Assembly (NCBI GenBank): GCA_004369085.1
Contig: ML210153.1
Span: 1-64,000 of the forward strand
DNA length: 64,000 nt
Source of the DNA: Coprinopsis marcescibilis
Lineage: Eukaryota; Basidiomycota; Agaricomycetes; Agaricales; Psathyrellaceae
Direction of reading: 5' to 3'
Shown here: one piece after another, positions 35,617 through 46,563 of the stretch
Position numbering within the stretch: position 1 is the first letter of the stretch
Layout of the letters: each line of letters opens with the position of its first letter
Notes under the pieces: generated by a model
Database searches by the model: none
Seen by the model: the letters and a program-made list of their open reading frames with translations, nothing else
What the model was told of the DNA's origin: nothing
Made by a program: the position numbers and the translations under genes

Positions 35617-38600
35617 ATGAAGCGACAAAGTTCCAAGTCCAAGACAAAGCACTCGGTTAGACCATGTACTCAAGGGATTGCCAGCAGGACCCTCACTGAC
35701 TCACCATTGTGAATTTAGGCGGCGGTAAAGCAAAGAACATTACTCGACATGTTTCCCAGTAAGTGGCAAACATATTACAATGGATTCCAGCTGAATGAGT
35801 CTTAGAGAGTAGCAGCAGAATAAAGGGGGACGATGTATCTGAGATTCTTACCAGTCCATCGGGATCAAGTAAGTTCTATGACGTTCAGCCATGTTCACTC
35901 TTTTGAATTGCGGTCGTATCATGGAGCAGCGCTCTCGCAGGCTGACTCTCAATCAGAGCTGAACAGAAAGCGCATGGGGGTCGAAGACATTGATCCCCCT
36001 GCACCGATTTCCCCAATCGTCATTGAGGAAACTCCACCCCCACAGGAATCCAGCAAGCTTCACGGACCAACGCCCGCTTTAGCTGAAGAAATAAACTCTT
36101 CCTCGCGTGCTTCGCCAGCATCATCCTTGCCAGAAACACGCAGTAGCCCCATTATCATTGAGGACACTCCTCCACCTCAATTCCCACCACAGTCTGCACC
36201 CTCGACTGAGGCAAGTTCCCCGATCTCTCGCATCGATTTCGAGGAGCTTGAGGATGATGGCTCTAGCCCTTCTGCTCCTATCGTCATTGAATCATCTCCT
36301 ATCAAGCCACCCGCCCTCAGATTGGCTTCAAAGACGACTCATCCTTTCTTCGCGCCTCGCATTACATCGAGGCCTCAACAACCACCGCCGGCACCCTCGA
36401 AGTCAAAGACATGGGATACCCCATACCCTTCCCAACTATCGCAACATGTGAAGGGACCACAAATGACCGCAACGTGTTCCAAACTTCCATATCCAACCCG
36501 GTCAATTGGTCACCTCGAGACTTCGATTGGGGTCTTGCCCTCTCCGGACTACAGCGTCCTCTCTCGCACATCAGACCAATCGTGCACCGTCACCAAACCT
36601 ACAACGCCTGGAATAACGCCACTACCGCCTCTCGAACAGTTGCTAGATACGATTCCGCAGGACCATATCTCTGATCACCCTTCCATATCGCGTCTGGTCG
36701 ATCGAGCCCGTTGCAGAGAAAAAATATCACATTCGCCTTGGGAACCTTGGACCGAAAAATGGCGCCCTCGACGTGCCGACGAGGTTCTAGGAAATGAGTC
36801 CAGTGCTCAATATCTTCGAAGCTGGCTTCTTGCTCTCAAGCTCCAATCGGAGGATGTTAAGTCCAAATTAATTAACGCTCAAACCTCAAAGAACGACGGC
36901 AAAACCTCGCAAAAGCGAGGCAAAAAGAGGCCGCGGGTGATAACACAAGTTGCACGGGGCCGAGCAAGAAAGCGAGCAAGAACCGAATCTGAAGAAGACA
37001 ATGACGACTGGATCGTCAATGACGAAGGAGAAGAGGGCTTGTTCGATCGACCCGAGGATGAAGAACCCTTGGCACTTCCACCGTTGTTCTCGGTCTCTGC
37101 CACGCGCTCTACCGCGACAGTTCCAACCTATGAGTCATTGCGCGAAGGCGATCTGCACAACACTATCTTGTTAGCTGGTCCACCAGGATCTGGAAAAACA
37201 GCCAGCGTCTACGCGTGTGCGGAGGAATTGGGCTGGGAAGTGTTCGAGGTGTACCCGGGAATCGGCAAACGCAATGGCAGCAGCGTCGAAAACCTCGTGG
37301 GTGAAGTGGGGAAAAACCACCTTGTCCGACAGCTGCCTCAAGGAGGGCACGAGTTCTTTGGTCTCGCCTCTCCTTCAAAACAGGGAAGATTTAGACGCGG
37401 TGCAAGCTATCCTCCTCCGGAGAGAGCAAACGGCGAATCATCTTCATTGGCTCAGTCTTTTATTTTGCTTGAAGAAGTGGATATATTGTTCAAAGAGGAC
37501 TCAAACTTTTGGCCGACAGTCGTCAAGATCATTAAGGAGTGCAAACGACCTGTGATATGCACCTGTAATGGCAAGTGAGGTTGAACCATTTTGGTATATA
37601 TTCTGACAGGACCCTGTAGACCTTTCATTGGTTCCTCTTTCAGACCTGCCGATCCAGAGAGTGCTAACTTTTGAACCATGTTCACCGGATGTTACGGTCT
37701 CCTATCTCCAAACCCTGTCCTATAATGAAGACCAGGCTGTGACCAGGGATGGGTTAGAACGGCTCCTTAGATCGCGGAGTGCTATTCCGGAACGTGAATT
37801 CGAGGATTTCGAGCCAAAGCATGTCGGTGATCTTCGACACGCGATTAATCGACTGCAGATGGTCCTTACCACGGGTCTTCCGCAGTTAAGCACTGCATCC
37901 ATATGGCCGGATGCGCATGCTGTTCCTGGTCCCTCCAACGATCGACCAAGAAAGGTACCGGCGGACCATGAACGTTTTGGACCTTTGCCTGATGATGAAA
38001 CGCAAAAATGCCTGGTCCAATTGCGGAATGCCTCGCATGAGGCAGACATTCGATCATTTGTCGATAGCGAGTTAAGACGCGAATCTTTGGCTATCCCATC
38101 GGTTGGTTCACAGCTCCTTCTCTCATGCGTGCGTGGCACTGACCTATCCCCCAATTAGATTGAGGAGACGTATAAGGCGTCCGAAGATGACGAAATAGGG
38201 CACAAAGTCCTTTTCGAAACGCGGGAAGAGAGATCTTTCCCTGGGACATATCGACGTGACATGGAAATGCGGACTCTTGTGAAAGAGTATCTCCAAGAAA
38301 GCACCGAATTGATGGAGCACCTGGCACTGGAAACGGAGGTGAAAGCCAACGAGTTTAAAGTTCACTTGAACCATGTGCTGCATGATGTCTGTCCATCGAC
38401 AGTTTGGAAAGCACCGCTGTCGCACCTGTATTTGGACTATGGGCCATATATTAAGCAGATTGCAGCAGCGGACGAGGCGGAAGCGGAGGCGATGATCAGA
38501 CGGGTGCAAGAGAAAGGAGGAAGGAAAACACGAAACAGCGGATTAACGGAGTATGTCCGGACTATCAGACTGAATGATCTGGGGCGCAGAGGACTATCAA

Positions 38601-38620
38601 TGATATTATATGAGGAATAG
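35617..38620 (+). CDS. ELG1: ELG1/ATAD5-like PCNA-unloading clamp-loader subunit
   Basis: Elg1 is the large subunit of an alternative RFC complex that unloads PCNA, including SUMO-PCNA, after replication. The N-terminus, assembled over three short introns, has a PIP-like box KQRTLLDMFP near residue 18. Three SUMO-interaction-like motifs follow (SPIVIEETPPP, SPIIIEDTPPP, APIVIESSPIK). Then come WTEKWRPRRADEVLGNESSAQYLRSWL, a basic nuclear stretch (KKRPRV..RARKRAR), Walker A LLAGPPGSGKTASVYACAEE, the Walker B region FILLEEVDILF (LEEVD rather than DEVD), and sensor-type ICTCND. The C-terminal collar region follows from 37625 after an intron (about 37575-37621). The gene is about 860 residues. 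Introns: about 35660-35719, 35760-35806, 35872-35953, 37575-37621 and 38128-38158. The order of motifs and the PIP/SIM N-terminus fit Elg1 better than Rfc1, Rad24 or Ctf18. Confidence 0.88.
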
Positions 38621-38836
38621 AGGAATGTAATTATGTATTTGGGGAATATAATGGGCTGTGGGAGGTGTTTGTGAAAGTTGTTTACACGGGCAATTATCAA
38701 TATAACCCGATTTGTGCCATATTTGTCGTTCTCCCAAGTTCCAAAAAGCCAAAGAGGACAGGACGACTCGCAGGCTGTTCGCACATTCTCCTTATAACCT
38801 GGCTATCTCTGACCCCTCTTGTCGTTGTCGAGGACG

Positions 38837-40690
38837 ATGAGGGAGGACTCGCCCACACCAAATGGCACTGCTGACCTGTCAACGGCCAAGCAACACCAGC
38901 AACAGACTGTTGCTCTACCACCATTGACCAAGTCGCCGGCTCTCGCATCGTTGGAATGGCTTCAGACACAGCGACGAGGGTCTATTACGGACCCTTCATT
39001 ACATGCCGCCTCTACCCCAGGAACATTGAAGTTGGGAAACCCATACCGTCAACCCCCAGAACAGACGAATTCGGCGTCTTCAGACACCCCTTTAAAACCC
39101 CTGCGTGACCTGCCCGACCCACGTCCAGCTTCTTCATACGTCTTTGGCGATGCAACAGTACAACAGATACAACCTCTCGATCACAGCTCTCAGTTGCGCA
39201 AGCTATTGCATTCCCCATCCTCAGAGCACAACTCCCTACGCCCAACCGTGTCTCATGATTCTCACCACGACTCACCCCGCAATGGTCCAGGTTCGTTCTC
39301 TTGTTCTTTCGCCCCGTCTTGAACCATATTCATTGTCCAAAAGTTTCATCTTCGTCGAAGGACAGCAACCATATGATTGTCGATCACAACGAAAGGCTTG
39401 GAGACCTCCTTAATCGCCGACCTCAGGAACCTTTTGACTTTAACATGAGACGCCATTCAATTGCCGTCGGCGTCAATGCAGTCCACCTTCCCCACCTCTC
39501 TGCTACCCATGGCATGAAGCGGAAGATGTCCGCCGACCGAGGCATATTTGCGCCAGTTCGAGAAGATCTAGACTCACACCTCGTCGGTCCTGGAGTTCCC
39601 AGCGTAATGGAGGTCGATTCTGAAGGACCAGCCCCAAAGCGCCGTGGTTCCGCCATTGATACACACCGGATAGCTCAACTAAGCCTCGAAGACCGTCGCA
39701 GCTCGGTAGATTCCCGGACACCATGGTTCATAAACGAGAGACGGGAGTCAGCACCATCCTTGTTTCCTCCCGGCAATGGTCCCCCCTTCCACCATTCGAA
39801 CAGCTCGTCCAACAACGATTCATCCCAGTCCCGCCTCCCTCCAAGCATGGCTGCTTTCTCGTGGACGTCCAGCAACCCTTCCGAGGTTAACAACAATACC
39901 CTCCCCCCTGTCAACGGCAACGGCCCCAGCCGTCTGAGCGATGTAATTGGGCCAATGAATCCCATTCCACCTATTACTTACCCTCCAGACCGAAGGATGT
40001 CAATTCCGGATGCGTTACCCACAAGCCAGTCCCGCAGCATCCCCCAGCCTTCGCGGCCTCCGTCACGGCAGGACACTGGATCAAGTACTCAGTCCAACTC
40101 TGGCCACATGCAACGATCCAACTCTCAGGAGGATGTCTTGGACATGAATGGCAGCAACTCCTTGAAGATTCCTGGTAAAGATGGGGCAACACCGTATTCT
40201 AGATCTCCGGAGCTGAGAATCTCTCATAAACTGGCTGAGCGGAAACGGAGGAAGGAGATGAAAGAGCTTTTCGACGACCTTCGGGACCAACTACCTGCAG
40301 ATCGAGGTATGAAAGCAAGTAAATGGGAGATCCTGACCAAAGGTCCGTCATTTTCACCTTGACTTCGAATCTAAAAGGCTCACCGAGCGCATTTCAGCCA
40401 TTGAGTATGTAACGGCCTTGAAGGCAAATCAACATACAATGTCTACGGAAATGGAAGCCCTGCGTCGGGAAAATGACAGCCTGCGACAGGGTAGCAACAT
40501 GTCTGCTTTTAATCCTCCTCCCAATGGCTCTGCCCATTCAATACCATACGGGCAGCCCCAGTATCCACCGCCCAGCGTTCAGCACCAGTCTCTGCCGCCT
40601 AACGGTCTACTGCCCTCGCATCATACCCACACATCCTCTGTCAACCATGTTATTTCTCAGAACGGACACCGTGATGTACCTCCTCCATAG
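38837..40690 (+). CDS. bHLH transcription factor
   Basis: This is a DNA-binding basic helix-loop-helix protein. The N-terminus is Pro/Ser/Thr-rich ([39 protein letters not shown]). After an intron at about 39291-39357, a long disordered region contains [10 protein letters not shown] and several Ser/Asn tracts. The bHLH itself is [41 protein letters not shown], then an intron (about 40342-40398), then [31 protein letters not shown], which extends helix 2 into a short leucine-zipper-like coil. The HxxxERxRR pattern (here HKLAERKRR) implies E-box binding. A Pro/His/Gln-rich tail closes the protein. About 570 residues. It is like S. pombe Esc1 in general layout; the specific orthologue is not clear. 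Confidence 0.88.
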
Positions 40691-41115
40691 ATTTGGAGCC
40701 GGGCTTTTATTGCATGCTTTAGTAGTGTATCTCCTTTCGAGCCTTTGCTTTCTTTTTCTTTGTTTCGTAGTCACATTTTCTTGGGAATAAGTAGCAGCAT
40801 TTTGCAATCGAATAAATTATCGAAGCTCTCTTTCCTCTCTCAACTTGCGTAGACTTGCGTCCGACCCTGATCCTGAGTACATGGGTACAAACAACGACAA
40901 AGTGAGATGCGGCGTGCAGCCACTCTCTGCTGTGCCACGCTGGGCAACTCATTCTTCGTCTTCGATTTATCGTACCTCTTAACTGAGGGAACGTAAACTC
41001 TTAGACATAATCACTATCTATCTACACCTTATTTACTATCCCCCATTTCGATACGCTCTCTAGCCAATCTCTAGAGGCTCAGTTCCTACAACACCCCAGG
41101 CACAGCACATTCATC
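40691..41115. other. Intergenic: bHLH 3' flank and TFIIF alpha promoter
   Basis: No gene is seen. The 60 bases before ATG 41116 are A/C/T-rich, and the start context TCATCATGGC is good. Confidence 0.5.
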
Positions 41116-43153
41116 ATGGCGCCACAGTCTCTTTCTCTTCTTTTTCACCCCAAGAAGAACCAAAAGAAAGGGCCTATCCCACCACCAAAGCCACGCGCTA
41201 AGCCTGCTGATGTTGCAGCCCCTGCTTCACCAGCCCCCAGGCCACAAGAGGCCGACGAAGACCGTTTCCAACTCCCTGATTCAGGCTACTCGGAATTCCA
41301 GGTGCTTTCGTCGTCGCTCAAGGGCTGGAAATACGACGTGATGAAGTTCGACGCCCGCAAGCCAGTGGAGATCCTCAAGTGGACGGCGCCGGTGAAGCTG
41401 AACAGGAAAGATTTGCGGAGGGAGGACAGGGCTGCTGCTGCTGCTGTCGTCCCGCAGGCTGTGAGCCCTATGCTCGGGCCCGATGGCAAGCCTGTGATAG
41501 GAAGCGATGGCAAAGTGGTTATGATTGATGCTGAGGGAAAGCCGATTCATAACACTGGGGATTCGGGCCAGGGAGCGAATGGGAAAGACAAGGGGAAGGG
41601 GAAGAAGAGGTTCCAGAAGAAGACGAGGCAGGTGTTCAAGGTCCCTGATGAGGTTCGACAGCTGCAGAGGGAAGAACGGTATCCTTGGGTGTTGGAGGAT
41701 TCAAGCCCTTATCATAAAGAGCATTGGATCGGCCAGCTCGAGGACACTAAGAAGGCAGAAACGTTTGGCTTCTTCATGCCTGCTGCGAACGAGGCTTTCA
41801 AATTTGTGCCCGCGCACCGTTGGTACAAGTTTCAGAAGAAGGTCAAACACGATCTCCCTACAAATACGGCAGATGTCGAATCTGAGGTACGCTTTTCGTT
41901 CATGTTGGGTAGGCGATGCATACTGATGGCGGCGGTAGTACACTAAATCTCAGAAGAGGGAGTATTTGGCGTATTTGACAACTCGGGCCATGCTTAAAGA
42001 GGAAGAACAAAAGCCCGAAGTTGGACCAGGAGGAAGGAAGCTGAGAACTGTTGTTAGTGGCACGTCGGGTGGTTTGTTCGATGACGACGACGATCCCGAG
42101 ACGAAGGAGAGACTAAGGAAGATGGACCAGGAAGGAGACCACGATGAACAAATCTTCGAAGAAGACTTTGCGGACGATGACGAAGGCATGGTGGTGGATG
42201 ACAACGACGAAGATGCCAAAGAGCTCGAGGTAAGGATATCTTAATCCGCTGAACACTCCGCTTTAACTAGCACATTCAGGAACGGCTTAAGCGGGAATAT
42301 AAGCAAGCCAACAAGCTTCGCGAGTCTGGTGTGGACGAATCAGAAGACGAAGGCACCCCCCAAACTGACAAAGCCACGAAGAAAATGCAGAAGATAATTC
42401 GCAGTAGGGAGGGCAACATTGCATACGAATCGGATGGTGAAGAGAACCCGTATATCAGTGAGGTGGGTGCTCGCGTTCCATCATCGTTTGATTGTCGTTT
42501 TAAAATGTTGCTTTCAGGAGGAAGAAGAAGAGTCTGAAGAAGAGGAAGTGCACACAGGACCCGCAATTCAAATTCAGCCTCAACAGGTCGACCAAAAAGC
42601 TGCGACCGCGAACAAGCCATCGATTACCGTTCCAACAGCGAATTCGAGAGCTACATCGCCTGTAGCATCCCCCAGTCTGGGTGGCCACTCTTTGGTAGCC
42701 AAACGCGCGACTAGCCCCAAGGTACCGAAGCCCAGACTTCCAGGAGCCAGTAGTGTTCCGGGAAGTCGTGCAACCAGCCCCAATCCCAATAGCCGTGCCA
42801 CGAGCCCGCTGGCTAATGCACCGTCGCCTACAAGCTCCAAATCGGGAAAGCGGAAGGCTGAAGACGGGGCTGGCGGGGATGTGCCGAAGAAGAAGAAAAC
42901 GGAGAAGAAGGAGCGTATGACGCCTGCCGAACTGCAGGTGATGCAGCAAGGGACTCTGGCTGAACAACAGGCCTTGATCATCAACTGGTTCAAAAAACAG
43001 GCCCAGCCGAGAACTGGAGATTGCATTAATTATTTCGGCCCATATATCCACATTGATGCTAAGACGAAGGAAACGTTCACTGAAATGATCAAGACGCTCG
43101 CTTATGTGAGGGATAGAATAATGTACCTTCGTTCAGGGATTGGCGCTAATTGA
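41116..43153 (+). CDS. TFG1: Transcription initiation factor IIF subunit alpha (RAP74/Tfg1)
   Basis: TFIIF alpha binds RNA polymerase II with the beta subunit and helps preinitiation-complex assembly. The N-terminal dimerisation region has FQVLSSSLKGWKYDVMKFDARKPVEILKWTAPVKLNRKDLRRED, KVPDEVRQLQREERYPWVLEDSSPYHKEHWIGQLED, and FGFFMPAANEAFKFVPAHRWYKFQKK. This matches the triple-barrel fold. An acidic middle follows (LFDDDDDPETKERLRKMD, ANKLRESGVDESEDE). A Ser/Pro linker holds four R-A-T-S-P repeats. The C-terminal winged helix (ERMTPAELQVMQQGTLAEQQALIINWFKKQ, IHIDAKTKETFTEMIKTLAYVRDRIMYLRSG) is intact. Introns: about 41887-41950, 42230-42280 and 42460-42519. About 600 residues. The last 20 bases overlap a proposed minus-strand gene. 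Confidence 0.93.
42642..42808 (+). repeat. Four R-A-T-S-P repeats in TFIIF alpha linker
   Basis: RATSP occurs at about 42646, 42703, 42766 and 42794, three times preceded by Ser and once by Lys. Each contains a T-S-P site suited to a proline-directed kinase. The copies use different codons, so they are not a recent DNA-level duplication. Confidence 0.75.
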
Positions 43154-43513
43154 CGAGGTCGACTTGATGTTCTGTACTATACTACATTCATCGGTGTATA
43201 TTATACTCCCAATGGACCTTTCTTTTTGCTGCGGCCCCCATTGCTTCACGCCGATAATCAGTATGGCGCCCTTACGAGCTGTGTCGGGGATGACGGTTAG
43301 CTCGGAAGGCGATTCGAAACGAGCGCCCAGAATGGGGAACTTCACAACACCGAAGCCAGCTGGACGATAAGCATTGAGTGGGCGCTGGATGAGATTTCAC
43401 AGCCCACGATGAGAAGTAGATCCGTGCACTGTGCTCAGAGTCAGCACTTTGTTGGAGACCGATTGCCGCTCGGAAAAGTTGACATTGGAGGGCCACCCGT
43501 CGATGGGCGGCAT
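43133..43513 (-). CDS. Proposed small protein, unknown, antisense to TFIIF alpha end
   Basis: I do not recognise this product. Exon 1 is 43513-43430 (28 codons, MPPIDGWPSNVNFSERQSVS). A 45-base GT-AG intron (43429-43385, donor GTGCAC) joins in phase 0 to exon 2 (43384-43133), which reads RPLNAYRPAGFGVVKFPILG, ESPSELTVIPDTARKG and ILIIGVKQWGPQQKERSIG. The total is about 111 residues. Upstream, a strong GTAAGT donor at about 43600 and a CACCAG acceptor ending at 43517 would be a 5'UTR intron placing ATG 43513 just after the acceptor. The residue composition looks like real protein, unlike the other frames here. The stop lies inside the last codons of TFIIF alpha, so the two coding ends overlap by about 20 bases. 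The true C-terminus may end earlier. Confidence 0.42.
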
Positions 43514-44161
43514 GGCCTGGTGCAAGATGAATGACCAGGCACGCACATGGATGCATGACGGCCGTTACCGGTTTACCGCTGCCAGCCTCCCTGTACTTAC
43601 TAGAATGTACCGCACTTCCTCGCATTAAATAACGATATTTTTTGAGGAATACGGGAACTGTTGTGCGGCAGTGAGACAGATTGTGGCTGTGAGTATAATG
43701 TTGTTTCTGTGGCAGAAGGTGGCAGACCGCATCAGCAAGTTGGTCGCGGTCTCAATTGGCCGCCAAAAGCTCTTGTGAACACTTAAAACGAACCTTGTAG
43801 CCTCCTGTGTACAGGTCTCTGTTGGCTGTGGAACTCTTTTCTTGTGTGCACTGGACAAGGATCACTTCTTGCATTCGTCATCTGGGACAATGTGCCAACT
43901 GATCACGGAGGCTTTGAATTTGCACATGAGACTGAACACCTCCGAGCCGAAATACACGGTGATTGGCAACGTTTCATGATGTTCCATAATGGGATAGCGC
44001 TCAGGTTGAAAAGGGTTGTTTAATGGAATGGTCTGCGGTCTTTGCCGTTTGTCGACTTTCTGCTCGTTCCCTTGCCTCCCTTCTGTCAACAGCCGTTCTG
44101 CGCCCCGCGAGCGAGGGTTTATCCAGCGGTTCCGCCCACAGTCGTCCAACTTACGCCAGCC
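43514..44161. other. Intergenic between the proposed small gene and chitin deacetylase
   Basis: This holds the likely 5'UTR intron of the small minus-strand gene (about 43517-43600) and the promoter of the chitin deacetylase. A frame in line with the deacetylase stays open from 44042, but the signal peptide fixes the start at 44162. Nothing else is recognised. Confidence 0.45.
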
Positions 44162-45872
44162 ATGCGCATATCTTGCTTCTTGGCTTTTCTCCCCGTCGTC
44201 GCCTCTGTGTTTGTGCCTCCCAATCAGCACTCCGATCATGAGCACCTAGACCGGAGAGCATTGCCCAAACGGTGGTTTCAGGACGAAGAACACTCTGCTC
44301 GTTCGTTGTTCAAACGAGCGACAGACGACGGTGTCGATTATCCAACAGTAGGCTCAGCCGGTACGTGTGCCACCTGTGTCTTCTTATCTGCGACCCTAAC
44401 ACGCCTTGTAAAATCTTCAGAGTGGAGAGCACGGTATCCTCGGGATAGGAATTTTGACGTGGACGCTTTGCCACAAGAGTGGGTCGACGCGCTCGCCGAG
44501 GCAGTCGAGGCAGGCCGCATTCCAGACATTCCAAGGACAACGATGCCTACAGCAGACGGAAACCCTGTGTACCCTCCTCAATTTAACCCGGTCAGTATCA
44601 ATGTTTGCTCGACCACATACAAATGCGTGCATCCGGAAGACATTTGGGATGCCCCCGCTGGTGTATTCTCCAGTTCATTTGACGATGGGCCGTATCCGGT
44701 AAGTTGTTCTGCACGAACATTTCCGCAGTCAACCGACTGATCCCCCCATCTACACAGACTTCAGGCCGGCTCATCGAATTTTTGGCCGCGCATAATGTCA
44801 GAACCACCCACTTCATGATCGGTGTTCATATCTTGGCCCATCCAGATGAGTTCATGGATGCATTCGAGGGGGACAATGACCTGGCGGTGCATACCTGGAG
44901 CCATCTCAGGATGACAACGTTGGACAACTTGAATGTTCTTGGACAGGTATGGGAAATAACTCGTTTCCGTCCGTTTACTTTCTCATCGTTGATTCCAAAG
45001 CTGGGCTGGACGATGCAAGTAATTCATGATTCGACCGGAGGACGGGTGCCTCGATATTGGAGACCCCCTTATGGAGATTCTGATAACCGTGTGCGAGCTA
45101 TCGCAAAGGAGGTAATTAGTCTATGCTTGGAGTCAACTGTACGGCATTGAACTCTGTCGTTAGGTGTTTGGAATGGACACCGTCATTTGGAACCAAGAGT
45201 AAGTTTTGCTGCCACTTTGCTTTCTTTATCCTTGGTAACTAATGACTGTTTAGTCCTCAGGATTGGCGTCTAGCCGCCGGTCAAACGACCGCTCAAGCGA
45301 TCCATGCTCAAATTGAAGGCTGGCTCCAAGGTCTGTGACCTTGTGTCTCCCGGTATCGGCTCTCATCTGACCCTTTTTTGCAGGTCCTAAAACAACTGGT
45401 CTCATGGTTTTGCAGCATGAGATTACCGATGGGACTGTGGATATATTCATGAGCATATTCCCACTGATTGCTCAGAACGGCTGGGAATTCGAATCTGTTG
45501 CATCTTGTGTAAATGACGGCAGATCTTATCAGAATGCTGAGGGTTCCCAGTCAGACGATGTGGTGCTCGCAGATATCCTAGCGCTTCCAGACGATGATTC
45601 CGACCCGTCGACAACAGACTCCGAAGGAGACCCTAGCGAGACTGCCGGTCCCAATCCCACAAACACGTAAGCGCTGGAGATATTCGTTTCGAGCGACGAT
45701 CGCTAACTAGTGCTGTAGCAAACTTGCCCCGACGTTGTCAGCGACACATGCTCCGCTCGCACCGACTCCCGACTCCAACCCGCAGTCCACAGGATCAAGA
45801 AACGTTCCATCGTTGGCGGTACAAGCCTGGACTGTGTCGCTCGGTCTAGGGGCAGCAGTGCTTCTGCTATAG
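44162..45872 (+). CDS. Chitin deacetylase (CE4), secreted and probably GPI-anchored
   Basis: Chitin deacetylases remove acetyl groups from wall chitin to make chitosan. A signal peptide (MRISCFLAFLPVVASVF) begins the protein. A dibasic region (RALPKRWF, SLFKRATDDG) may be a processing site. The NodB domain starts NVCSTTYKCVHPEDIWDAPAGVFSSSFDDGP, so motif 1 is SFDDGP, with the metal-binding Asp. Then come HTWSH (two metal His), RYWRPPYGDSDNRVRAIAKE (motif 3), an Asp/Trp segment (VIWNQDPQDWRL) and LQHE. The active-site set is complete. A Ser/Thr/Pro/Asp-rich linker and hydrophobic C-terminus (AWTVSLGLGAAVLLL) look like a GPI signal. Introns lie near 44361-44420, 44700-44757, 44947-45000, 45111-45164, 45200-45252, 45331-45384 and 45667-45719. 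About 440 residues. Confidence 0.93.
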
Positions 45873-46563
45873 ATCGTCCTGTGCAATGCGGTGTCTACGT
45901 CCCCCCATGATCCGTTTGCGCCCGCACGCTGACCTTTGCTATCATACCCCCCTCCACCTCGATGACTCATTCACGCACGGACACTTCCATACTTTCACTT
46001 TGAAGGACTAACCTACTCGGCAATTTATCAGACAGCTGGGATACCATGCGGATCTCTTTTACACGGACTGTCCTATACACCGATACATCACTGCGCATCA
46101 CACTTTCACGACGCAACCCTACTTACATCATTCGTTAGATGTAGCTGTATCTTCAGGCTGCGGCTACTCCAAAGTTAAACGCCTTAATTACTACTTTACG
46201 ACGCGATGCTCCTCTCATGACACTTGGACTTTATATTATCGGAATTTATGTATATGAACCAATTAGCACGGATTTGCTAGCTGCAGAGCCTCGAGGTACG
46301 TAACCCGAGACACGACGATAAGATGAAGCTTGGCTGATGAATGCATTGTTCGAGGGATATCACAGTTCTGCATCTATCACGGACCTGTTGTCGACATTTT
46401 GTGTTTTCGAGGCGCTTCCAGGGTTGGTGGACGCAGGGACAAGGCACTCGCACGTGCAAGACCAGAATCACATGCAATACGACTAGGGGCATTTGGCCTC
46501 CACTATAAATGCAGCTGGTCCTCAATTCATTATCAACCTCATATCACTTCCTCCCTTCTCGAC
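45873..46563. promoter_or_regulatory. Long intergenic region with perilipin promoter (TATA, CACGTG)
   Basis: This 691-base stretch has no gene. Near the perilipin start it has a TATA box TATAAAT at 46504-46510, 54 bases before ATG, and a palindromic E-box CACGTG at 46451-46456. The ATG at 46564 is preceded by a CT-rich leader. The TATA box is one of the few clear core-promoter elements in the window. Confidence 0.6.

Noticed and set aside
46330..46563. N-terminal extension of the perilipin frame upstream of 46564
   Set aside because: The first in-frame codon is not ATG and a TATA box lies inside the extension, so transcription should start downstream.
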